A stretch of 24,778 nucleotides of DNA from assembly GCA_002633005.1 (NCBI GenBank), contig NMRA01001080.1, positions 34,106-58,883 of the forward strand, given 5' to 3'. Shown here piece by piece: positions 9,090-19,100 of the stretch. Numbering within the stretch: the first letter of the stretch is position 1; every line of letters starts with the position of its first letter. The DNA is from Phoronis australis. Taxonomy: Eukaryota; Phoronida; Phoronidae. The translations under genes and the position numbers were made by a program. The notes beneath the pieces were generated by a model. It searched no databases. It was given only the letters and a program-made list of their open reading frames with translations, and was not told where the DNA came from.

Positions 9090-9487
9090 TTAAAGGCTAT
9101 GCGAGACCTTATCAACATGTCTGTGCATTGAGGAAAATTATATTTGTATGAAAGTACATATATTTTAAAATTGGTAATCTAATAGAGTTTGATTTTCGAC
9201 TTTTCCAATGTTACATTGCAGGCGTTTATATTTAAAATTCACCAGACACCTTCATAACAAAACATTATTTGCAACATGCCCAAGTGGTATTTGATACTTT
9301 AAAAATTGTTCTAGATCCAATTTTAAAACCTTTTAGTTTTCTAATTGGTTTGCTTTCTGTTTATATAACTTTTTCTTAAAAATTATGAAATTCCAAAATT
9401 TTATTGTCCTCTGTGGCAAAATGAAACACTTTAGGGCAGTCATCTGAAATTAGCCACCACTTTTCTAGGGTCTCGCATAGCCTTAAA
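9090..9487. mobile_element. TTAA-flanked MITE (388 bp plus direct repeats)
   Basis: GGCTATGCGAGACC (9095-9108) is exactly reverse-complemented as GGTCTCGCATAGCC (9469-9482), and both ends are bordered by TTAAA (9090-9094 and 9483-9487). The interior is AT-rich and non-coding. TTAA target sites are used by piggyBac and Kolobok transposases; the (A)GGC termini are closer to the second. It is a non-autonomous element. Confidence 0.85.
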
Positions 9488-9988
9488 TGAATGTTGACAT
9501 TTTACACTGTGCCAAGGTTGTGCAGTGGTTAAAGATCTGATAACTTGTTGAAAGGAAATTGTCTTCTTCTAAATGTTGTGCTGTTGTTACCAAAAAAATA
9601 TAAAATATATAACTTCTGTTGTAGCTGGTGAACACTTAATGTTAAGTGTTTATTAAAGTCTAAAGTTAAGGTCACTAGTGACTAGTGTTAACTCTTTTAA
9701 ATTTTAAAATTCATGTTTTCGTGAAATTGTTGCTCTAGTTTTGTTTGTTAATAAATGGACATTTCAACAGGGGCTCAGGTTTTCAGTTGTTCCATGCATG
9801 CCATAACTTCACTGCTCATTCAGTGTTAAGTGAGGAGAGTGACCTATGACCTGGGTTCAGTTTAATGAAAATGTGACACAAGACTCGAGTCAGAAATTTT
9901 GTCTTAACACTCCACATAACTATTTCTAAAAAAGGCAAAATGCCACTCGCGGGATGGATGACATAACAGCAATTGCATAGATATCAGG
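9488..9988. other. Intergenic DNA with short perfect palindromes
   Basis: No gene is seen. AACACTTAATGTTAAGTGTT (9631-9650) is palindromic except for the central pair, and GTCACTAGTGAC (9671-9682) is a perfect 12-bp palindrome 20 bp further on. Confidence 0.5.
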
Positions 9989-10060
9989 TCCTCAGTAGCT
10001 CAGTGGTAAGAGCCCTTGACCGACAACCTCAAGACCTGCGGTTCGATTCCCAGTTGGGGT
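9989..10060 (+). repeat. tRNA-derived sequence (tRNA pseudogene or SINE head)
   Basis: The 72-base stretch carries a perfect A box, TAGCTCAGTGG (9996-10006), and a perfect B box, GGTTCGATTCC (10040-10050). The acceptor strands TCCTCAG and TTGGGGT pair at six of seven positions if G-U pairs are allowed. GCTC/GAGC forms the D stem and CTTGA/TCAAG the anticodon stem. However, the anticodon loop has nine bases, the variable loop only about two, and the T stem has a C-C mismatch. A functional tRNA is therefore unlikely and no anticodon is assigned. Confidence 0.7.
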
Positions 10061-10090
10061 TCCTGATTTTTCCGTATTAATTTGATATAT

Positions 10091-10219
10091 CTCACATTTC
10101 ATATTTCACTAGTTACTGAGATTACTGTCAATTATTTCTATACAGTGATGTCCTTCTCACATTTCATATTTCACTAGTTACTGAGATTACAGTCAATTAT
10201 TTCTATACAGTGATGTCCT
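10091..10219. repeat. 65-bp tandem duplication
   Basis: CTCACATTTCATATTTCACT starts at 10091 and again at 10156, and the two ~65-bp units differ by about one base. It lies directly 3' of the tRNA-like sequence and may be its tail. Confidence 0.92.
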
Positions 10220-11912
10220 ACTTATTTGGCTAGAACATTTCAGTCTCAAGTCGTGTTTACAATACAAAACCCACGTCTCTGTACCTGCATCTATATCAGA
10301 CCAGGTCATTGATACAGTAACAGTGAACCCTTTGTATTAATAATAACACGTTTTATTTATACGTTGAATAGATACAAAATTAAACGTAGTGATTAATTAG
10401 TGATGGGAGTCGCATCATGTACACATCAATTGTTACACTGTCCTGTGTTCTCCACAAATCAAACATCTTGGCAAACCATTATAAAATATGTAATAGGCAC
10501 TTGACAACCATAAATAAAATTGGAAGTTGCCATAGATACTAGGCTGGTAGCAGGAATTTCAAATACAATTCAGCGAAGTGCAGGGCTGCAGTAAAAAAAT
10601 AATCGAACGTTTCCTCGAACGATTCAATCTTCAGCAAGTAAGAATGATCAAAATGCTTGTTACTCAGACGGTAAATTTTACTTGCATTCAGCAGTCATGC
10701 AGTGGAGTTATGGGTAATTTGGTCAGAATACTTCTGATGTAGTCTACATTTTAATGAAATAACTCACTCTATGGAAAATGCATCATCTACAGACAAATAA
10801 ATCAAAAAAAAACATGGAGAGCAATATGACCACCAACATGGCCGTATTTCATCTTTACAGAGATTAGCCACCCAATTTGTATTATATCACGGACGATACC
10901 TGAAATGTCGAGAAAGAATACTGCAGTAGCCATAGTGTCCTATAGGGATTATTCATGTGTAAAACTTCACAGCTCGTTTATCAGAACGGTAACTTTATGA
11001 AACATATTTTGCTATCGACAAAGAAAAACAAACAATGAGGTCAGCAAAATAGCAAAGAAAGTTGAAAATTTCACATAAAACATCAAGAACCAATAAAGTA
11101 ATTTTTTCCCACGCAGTCCAACAAAACTGAGTGTTAACCTATTCTCATTCAGTACTGGTTGGTACAGATTTACAATTTGCTGATAACTCGTAATGTAACT
11201 GAACTTACTGTACGTGTCAATTACCACCAAGTCACTGTTAACATCATGCTTACAATCGGCACAAGAAGAAACTTCTACAAACGGATGAGCTGCAGGATTT
11301 ACCTTTCAAGTCTGGTTGTCAGTGGTTACCAACTATTTCACACATGGTGTTCATCAACAACCAGTTCACAGTTAAGGATGGTCCTTAAGAGAACTATAAA
11401 AAGCACTTCGAAAAGTGCCCACGAACACCATTTTTCAATCAAAGCCAATATTGGCAAACTGTTTGACTGTTTCACTGTGATCACTTAGTTACTGTCGAAT
11501 TACAACCATTTTTATTTCGTGAAGCAGAAGAAAAAGACAATCACACTGCAATGATCAGGAATCCAAACCTTCATGCACAGCGCTGAAATCTATAACCCTA
11601 ATGAACTTGTGATGGAAATCCGTAAGGCTGCTCTAAAACTATTTTTCGTTACCCTACTCCACTGAGATGGATAGGTTAGTTTGTTGCATTGCTTTTGTTT
11701 TTACAACTGAAAAAATGAATTCTTTCATTTGGTTGTATGTAAAACACTTTATGAAGGCTGGTCACAGGAGAAGCTATTGAGTTACTTTGACTTCTTTATG
11801 GCTGTTGAGAAATTGGTTTCATGATTGTGACAAGTGACCTTGTGAACACAGATATAAGAACAGTGACTAAGTGGTACGATGTCAGAACAGTAAACGGGGT
11901 CCGCAAGCACTT
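10220..11912. other. Intergenic DNA, no gene recognised
   Basis: AT-rich sequence in which neither strand gives a reading frame with known motifs or plausible splice structure. It would be the 3' flank of both convergent genes. AATAAA-type words occur on both strands (for example TTTATT at 10348-10353, AATAAA on the - strand) but cannot be assigned. Confidence 0.5.
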
Positions 11913-12190
11913 AGTTTCCCAGTGAGAAACGATTACTACTGCCATCTATTGACAAGAGAACAAAAAGTCTCGAAGTGAGAGACAAGTGCTGCTGCCCTCT
12001 ACTAATAAGAGAACAAGACTCCCAGTTAAAAACGATTACTACTGCCCTCTATTGACAAGAGCATAACAAGTCTCCCAGTGAGAGACAATTACTACTGCCC
12101 TCTATTGACAAGAGAACAAGTCTCTCAGTGAGAAACAATTACCACTGTCCTCTATTGACAAGAGAATACCAAGTCTCCCAGTGACTCGAC
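11913..12190. repeat. ~52-bp tandem repeat, about 5 copies, with CTCF-like cores
   Basis: Units start near 11913, 11966, 12016, 12069, 12119 and 12172, spaced 50-53 bp. Each has AGTCTCCCAGTGAGA-like and CTGCCCTCTATTGACAAGAG-like halves. The second half matches the reverse complement of the CTCF core (SYGCCMYCTRSTGG) at 11-12 of 14 positions; a seventh such core, CTGCCCCCTGTTGA, sits just outside at 12220-12233. Confidence 0.85.
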
Positions 12191-12399
12191 AATAAGCCAC
12201 ATTGATGCCAAGTTTCCTACTGCCCCCTGTTGAAAGCTGCTACAAACCTAATTTATGTCAATAATTTCTATTGAAATTTCTTATTGTTACAAAGTTGGTT
12301 TCAACATGTTCCTTAATCAGATTAAAAGTCACCTTTGGGCTTAGGAGGAATTGATATTTTTATACGTAAATCTTGAACCACAGTAAAACTATAGATCAC

Positions 12400-12546
12400 A
12401 AACATTTTAAGTGCGATCTGCACGCCAACTGTTGGCCACTTCACATGACCTAATGAACATAAGGGGCAGAAATCTTTTCAGACTCATGTTCATTAGGTCG
12501 GGTGATGTGGCCAACAGGTGGCGTGCAGACCAGACTTAAAATGTTT
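12400..12546. repeat. Foldback element, 60-bp arms and 27-bp loop
   Basis: The left arm 12400-12459 and right arm 12487-12546 are reverse complements with few mismatches; blocks include CTGCACGCCA/TGGCGTGCAG, TTGGCCAC/GTGGCCAA and GACCTAATGAACA/TGTTCATTAGGTC. It has the size of a small MITE. A hairpin transcript is possible but not shown. Confidence 0.9.
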
Positions 12547-12663
12547 GTAAAGAATTCATTGTTTTGTGGTAAGATCAGGGTGAATAAGGTTGCTTGGCAC
12601 TAGGCCAGTCTATTTACAAAGCAGAGTCACAAGAACTTAATGGACTTTGTCTATTACCTATTC

Positions 12664-13951
12664 CCAAGCCCAGAATAAGTCACTTCTGAAGAACAGTCTG
12701 TGCTTGAGAAGCACAGAGTACAGGAACAGGTAGAGACCAGTTTATTAATGACAAGTGGTATAAATGAAACCAGTCACATTTTGGTTTATAGTAGCTACAA
12801 GTCTCCTCATGGTGGACCTGACAATCAGTCACACTGAGCCAGTGAGGTATCAACTTCACATTTGTGTACAATGACTAAAACACACCCTATACATCACAAA
12901 AGGCTTCTTAATAAAATCATCAGTACCCAGTTATATCGCTCAATATGAAATAGCAGTGGTTTGTTTCTCTACAGAAACATGGTAGCAGAAGTCCTCGACG
13001 CCATGTGACTGCTTACCCATGCCAATAAAAAGTCGACGGCATGAAAGAATAGTTATGAATTGTATATTCGTTTTATATGTATCAGACACTAGAGGAGGCT
13101 ACAGGCAAACATCAGCAACAATCAGACAAAAGAGCAGATAGACATATTCCTGCAACAGGGTACATAGACGAGAGAGAGAGAGCAATAACTTAGCAAGTCT
13201 TTGAGCCAGGCACCGTCTCATCACTTATCTGGTAACCGTTGTGAGGCGTACTGACGCGTCCAATTTCGTGCTGTAATGGCAAATAAACAGCATTAAACAA
13301 TTAGTGCTCACAATGGATGCGTTTAATCACCCTGTTTAATTACTTATCACACGTCATTGCCATGAATAAGGACTTGCAAGCAATCTGAAAACACCGACAA
13401 GTCACAGTGTTCAACTCTAAACACTACAATCTATGTTATCATCAAGGTATGAAACATTAGGTGTTCTTTTTGAGTTCACTCTTTCTGTCAAAGACCACAG
13501 AAACAAAATTTAGGAATTACAATGTTAATACTCCCAATATTCATGTCTTCAAAGCAAGTCCTTCTAAGTGAAACACTTAAAAGGGGTATCTGAATGTCCC
13601 AAACTACATCAATTAATTAAATAATAAACTTGTTTTAACCTACACTACGCAGGTCAGATTGTACTTGAATTCACCAGGGTGGAATTTGCATGGAAATAAT
13701 TAATCCTACAGATGACCTGTGCACTACTGGCGCCCCCTAGTAGCACACACCACACAGTGCTATTCCCAGGGCATCATGATACAGCTTACCGGACACGGTT
13801 TGGTGATTTGCGATTATTTGTGTCACAAAACTCATTCTTAAAACATTTAGAAAGTTAAATGCTACTTTATGTTCACACTGTCACAGTTTGTTGCAGTTTT
13901 AACTTGATAGTCCAAATAATCACAGAAGTATGTGATTAGCTCGCAAAATTC
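12664..13951. repeat. 1.3-kb duplicated segment, copy 1
   Basis: Starting at CCAAGCCCAGAATAAGTCAC, this segment reappears at 14380-15714 with scattered substitutions and small indels (roughly 3-4% by eye). It runs directly into the 21-bp minisatellite. No gene is recognised inside. A CTCF-like core, GCGCCCCCTAGTAG, is at 13730-13743. Confidence 0.93.
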
Positions 13952-14324
13952 CATTGTAAAACTCATTACAGTCGTTGTAAGACTCACTACAGTCGTTGTA
14001 AGACTCACTACAGTCGTTGTGAGACTCACTACAGTCGTTGTGAGACTCACTACAGTCGTTGTGAGACTCACTACAGTCGTTGTGAGACTCACTACAGTCG
14101 TTGTGAGACTCACTACAGTCGTTGTGAGACTCACTACAGTCGTTGTGAGACTCACTACAGTCGTTGTGAGACTCACTACAGTCGTTGTGAGACTCACTAC
14201 AGTCGTTGTGAGACTCACTACAGTCGTTGTGAGACTCACTACAGTCGTTGTGAGACTCACTACAGTCGTTGTGAGACTCACTACAGTCGTTGTGAGACTC
14301 ACTACAGTCGTTGTGAGACTCACT
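13952..14324. repeat. 21-bp minisatellite, about 17 copies, running into a gap
   Basis: The unit GACTCACTACAGTCGTTGTGA repeats almost perfectly up to the run of Ns. The first copies are variants with GTAA and CATT. Because 21 is a multiple of three, long open frames appear on both strands; I regard them as artefacts of the repeat. Confidence 0.97.
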
Positions 14325-14379
14325 NNNNNNNNNNNNNNNNNNNNNNNNNNNNNNNNNNNNNNNNNNNNNNNNNNNNNNN
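14325..14379. other. Assembly gap (55 N)
   Basis: Fifty-five unknown bases follow the minisatellite and precede the second copy of the 1.3-kb segment. The true array length and the linkage of the two copies are therefore uncertain. Confidence 0.99.
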
Positions 14380-15714
14380 CCAAGCCCAGAATAAGTCACT
14401 TCTGAAGAACAGTCTGTGCTTGGGAAGCACAGAGTACAGGAACAGGTAGAGACCAGTTTATTAATGACAAGTGGTGTAAATCAAACCAGTCACATTTTGG
14501 TTTATAGTAGCTACAAGTCTCCTCGTGATGGACCTGACAATCAGTCACACTGAGCCAATGAGGTATCAACTTCACATTTGTGTACAATGACTAAAACACA
14601 CCCTATACATCACAATAGGCTTCTTAATAAAATCATCAGTACCCCGTTATATCGCTCAATATGAAATAGCAGTGGTTTGTTTCGCTACAGAAACATGGTA
14701 GCACAAGTCCTCAACGCCATGTGACTGCTTACCCATGCCAATAAAAAGTCGACGGCATGAAAGAATAGTTATGAATTGTATATTCGTTTTATATGTATCA
14801 GACACTAGAGGAGGCTGCAGGCAAACATCAGCAACAATCAGACAAAAGAGCAGACAGACATATTCCTGCAACAGGGTACATAGACGAGAGAGAGAGAGCA
14901 ATAACTTAGCAAGTCTTTAAGCCAGGCGCCGTCTCATCACTTATCTGGTAACCGTCGTGAGGCGTACTGACGTGTCCAATTTCGTGCTGTAATGGCAAAT
15001 AAACAGCATTAAACAATTAGTGCTCACAATGGATGCGTTTAATCATCCTGTTTAATTACTTATCACACGTCATTGCCATGAATAAGGACTTGTAAGCAAT
15101 CTGAAAACACCGACAAGTCACAGTGTTCAACTCTGAACACTATAATCTATGTTATCATCAAGGTATGAAACATTAGGTGTTCTTTTTGAGTTCACTTTTT
15201 CTGTCAAAGACCGCAGAAACAAAATTTAGGAATTGTTACAATGTTAATACTCCCAATATTCAGGTCTTCAAAGCAAGTCCTTCTAAGTGAAACACTTAAA
15301 GAGCTATTTGAATGTCCCAAACTACATCAATTAATTAAATGATAAACTTGTTTTAACCTACACTACACAGGCCAGATTGTACTTGAATTCACCAGGGTGG
15401 AATTTGCATGGAAATAATTAATCCTACAAACAGATGACCTTTGCACTACTGGCGCCCCCTAGTAGCAGACACCACACAGTGCTATTCCCAGGGCATCATG
15501 ATACACCTTACCGGACATGGTTTGGTGATTTGCGATTATTTGGGTCACAAAACTCATTCTTAAAACATTTAGAAAATTAAATGCTACTTTATGTTCACAC
15601 TGTCACAGTTTGTTGCAGTTTTAACTTGATAGTCCAAATAATCACAGAAGTATGTGATTAGCTCGCAAAATTCCACTGTAAGACTCATTACAGTCATTGT
15701 AAGACTCATTACAG
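14380..15714. repeat. 1.3-kb duplicated segment, copy 2
   Basis: It repeats 12664-13951 in the same orientation, offset by about 1716 bp, down to the start of the 21-bp minisatellite, of which only about two units remain (15670-15714). It includes the paired CTCF-like core at 15452-15465. Apart from length of the minisatellite the copies look allelic. Confidence 0.93.
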
Positions 15715-16024
15715 CCACAAATAAGATTTAAATAAAAATTAAGTTTGTAACATCTACTGTGAAATACGCGCAAGATTCAAAGCAATTTAATTTAAAATCT
15801 GACAGAATTAATCTTAAGCACTTGCAAATTTGAAATATTTTTGCATAATGGGAATGCCCATGACGATGAAAAGCTGGATAAAATCTTTTACGTCCCAACC
15901 CACCAATCTTTTAGAGTTAGGTTGATAGTGGGGAAAGCCAAAACATTTTAAGACTGGTCTAAACTGAAGACCGTCTGCCAGCCCCTGCTCTCGTCACCCT
16001 GTAGGTCATGTGACCAGTACTAAC
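15715..16024. other. Sequence between the duplication and UBE2N exon 4
   Basis: This may be UBE2N intron or 3' UTR. The donor GTTAGT of exon 4 is at 16024-16019. I searched for a short exon encoding the usual ARAWTRLYAMNNI-like end and did not find it. Confidence 0.45.
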
Positions 16025-16165
16025 CCGTTTCTAGCGCCGCCGCCTCATTCGTCTTCCACTTCTCAGCCACGTCATTGGCTAATGGATCATCAGGATTAGG
16101 TGCACTGAGCAGAGCTTGAATAGATAGCAGTACTGTGCGGATCTGTAAGGCTGGACTCCACTTGT
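16025..16165 (-). CDS. UBE2N: UBE2N exon with [20 protein letters not shown]
   Basis: After acceptor TTATTGCAG the exon completes Asp and reads [46 protein letters not shown], ending in one base before GTTAGT. Relatives read KTNEAQAIET here. Without splicing, translation would continue one Gly and hit TAG, giving a protein about 13 residues short. The 5' part of the exon and its acceptor are tandemly duplicated upstream. Confidence 0.92.
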
Positions 16166-19100
16166 CTGCAATAACAAGACACACAGTTTACCCAGCTTGA
16201 ATAGATAGCAGTACTGTGCGGGATGTATAAGGCTGGACTCCACTTGTCTGCAATAACAAGACAGGCAGTGTACCCAGCTTGAATAATCCTTGCAAAGCTG
16301 AAGGTGCATTGTCTTTAGCAAGCTTGGGCAAACTTATTCAAGCTAAGCCTATCTTTTGAACACACTTTAATTGAAGAGTATGTGTAACTAGCACACCATA
16401 GTAGCACTGTGGCAGATATCTTTATTCCAGTAATGGTCTGATATAACGCGCCCTGTGCCAGATATCTTTATTCCAGTAATGGTCTGATATAACGCGCCCT
16501 GTGCCAGATATCTTTATTCCAGTAATGGTCTGATATAACGCGACCGAAATTTGACAACCAGTTTTGTCAACAGAATACGGGCACGTTATATCAGACTATT
16601 GCCTCTATTCCAGTATTATTAGATTTGATCAGAGATGTTGAACAGCAAAATTTGTTGTGTTCCAGTCAAAGTCATGTGAAATCAAGGCAGTGACCTCATC
16701 AGCTCTGTTATTTGCTTGACAGTGAAAATGGCCGTCTCAGTCAGAGTAGTGTTGTAGCTCATAAATAATAAAAACTTCAGAAAAGCCACACTCCCCAATA
16801 AAGCCACACTCCCCAATAAAGCCACACTCCCCAATAAAGCCACACTCCCCAATACCTGTTCACAATAAAACCATGGCAAGCATTACAAGTTAAATCATGG
16901 TAGACTGCCATTTGGCACACTGGTTATATATGGGCTAGAAAGTTGAGTCAAGCAGCCAGCCTGGGTTAAGCTGAGCTGTAAGTATACATGGACTGCATAC
17001 TGGCCAATAAGAGTGGTGTTTGGTGTCGATCAAAAAAGGGATAGCCTCCAGACAAGTACGTGTAAAAATAATAATTCTAATATATTTGGTTGTTAATTGC
17101 TAAAAATAAAGAACATAACACATTCTACAACTCCGGCCACAAATCAATCGATGAATGTTTTGTGGCAGACATATTCAAGTAGTTGTTCATTCCTTCTGAA
17201 GGTGGCGCTGTTCTTTTTCCGTGTTTGAGAAACATAAAGTTATTGATAAAACGGAGCTGCAGCATGATTTAGCCCAAAAACGAAGCATTTCCCAAATCAA
17301 TTTTATCACGTTGAAATAGAAAAACTGAACAAGCTAATTTACAAAATAGAATAAACAAACAAATTTTGTGTTTGCTAAGGCGTTTCTTCTGTTTTTGAAA
17401 ATGGAAAAGAGTCTCTAAGGACCACCCACGGTGGCTCTAAAGCATTAACGAACTAACATTTCAATCCCAAAAGTCACTTCTCATTAGTGAAAATGAAGAC
17501 TGGCCAGTCTTTAACATGTACACTCAATACAATGTACAACAAGACTGGCCAGTATTTAACATGTACACTCAATACAATGTACAAAAGGACTGGCCAGTAT
17601 TTAACACGTACACTAAATACAATGTACAACAAGACTGGCCAGTATTTTAACACGTACACTGGCCAGTCTTGTTGTACATTGTATTGAGTGTACATGTTAA
17701 AGATTGGCCAGTCTTGTTGTACATTTAACACGTACACTCAATACAATGTACAACAAGACTGGCCAGTATTTAACACGTACACTCAATACAGTGTACAACA
17801 AGACTGGCCAGTCTTTAACATGTACACTCAATACAGTGTACAACAAGACTGGCCAGTATTTAAGATGTACACTCAATACAATGTACAGGACTGGCCAGTA
17901 TTTAACATGTACACTCAATAGAATGTACAACAAGACTGGCCAGTATTTAACACGTACACTCAATACAATGTACAACAAGACTGGCCAGTATTTAACATGT
18001 ACACTCAATACAATGTACAACACTTTGGTTACAAAAAAATTGAATTTCAAAAAAGAAGAGACTGTGCTTCATCTCGAAGTTTCGATATTGCTCAACATCA
18101 TCATCAGGATCATAGTCAGTATTCAGATGCGACAAATATGTACAAAAGCAAATATGTACAAAAGCAAGACAAACAATCAGTTACTTTACATCACAGTGTA
18201 TACTACAGTTCTGTACTGAAATTTCAGCCAATAGCAAAGCTGTAGTTTGTATGCCCCAATGTGTTCTTGTTTGGTGACCTCTTTGCTTATTTGGTAATAA
18301 ATTAATGAGGTATTAACGGTTGTAGAAAGAAATATTCATGCATTCTGGGTATATACATGCTAGGAACAGTAACTATTTTAGCTGTCACAGTTTGAGAGAA
18401 AATAGAAATTTAAACTGCAATGTATTTACAATTTGTTTCTTTTCCAGATTGTACTTGTACACACACAGTTCTCCAGGATGTCACTAGGTGGCGCTTGATA
18501 CAAATTTGAATATTCATGATTTTAATGAGACATGGCAACTTTAAGAAGTTGGAGTCACCATGGCATCCAAAAAAAATAGGACCAACAATTTTAATTCCAA
18601 ATTACTAATCATGGTGAAATTCCTTAACAATATCTTAAAACAATCTGTTGAAGTTACTACATGAGAACTATGCATAAATTAGTAATTAGTATAGTCTTCC
18701 TCTTGAAAATTTCATATTGTTAAAGAGATCATTAAATTACATTTCTTAACGAGCAAATGCCCTCACTTGTGTATCAGAATCAATAAAAACAACGTTCAGG
18801 TTTTGGTGTGCAACATTAAGGCATAGACGAATTTAGGGGGGGCCCGCCCCCCCCCTTTGGCTGCTGCAAAAAAATAAAACAGCAAGAGCGTAGGGAAATG
18901 TTGAGTTTATTAATTAACCCTGGTAATTAAAATTATACGGATGAAACAAGATTTAAATGTGTGCAGTTTTAGTGAGGGGGGGGCTCAGATCCAATTTCAA
19001 GTGTCAAATTCGGAACACTGTACATTCGTAACGGAACTATGGCTAAGTATAGGCTCTCCCGCGATATCCCAGGCGACCGACAGTGGCGCTGCACACTATG

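Noticed and set aside
11393-11419. Small hairpin GCACTTCGAAAAGTGC as a possible histone-type 3' stem-loop
   Set aside because: It lacks the histone stem-loop consensus and no histone gene is nearby.
13862-14405. Open frames with VVSLTTT, SESHNDC or VVVRLTT heptad repeats
   Set aside because: They arise from the 21-bp minisatellite and even run through the Ns.
15964-16005. Minus-strand ESRGWQTVFSLDQS as the missing UBE2N C-terminus
   Set aside because: Only R-x-W resembles the family. Reaching it needs a read-through stop or a 26-base intron, and neither is plausible.
17474-18219. Long open frames on both strands through the 45-bp array ([10 protein letters not shown] / [11 protein letters not shown] repeats)
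   Set aside because: The period is a multiple of three, so any stop-free frame stays open on both strands. No start context, splice signals or relatives support a protein.
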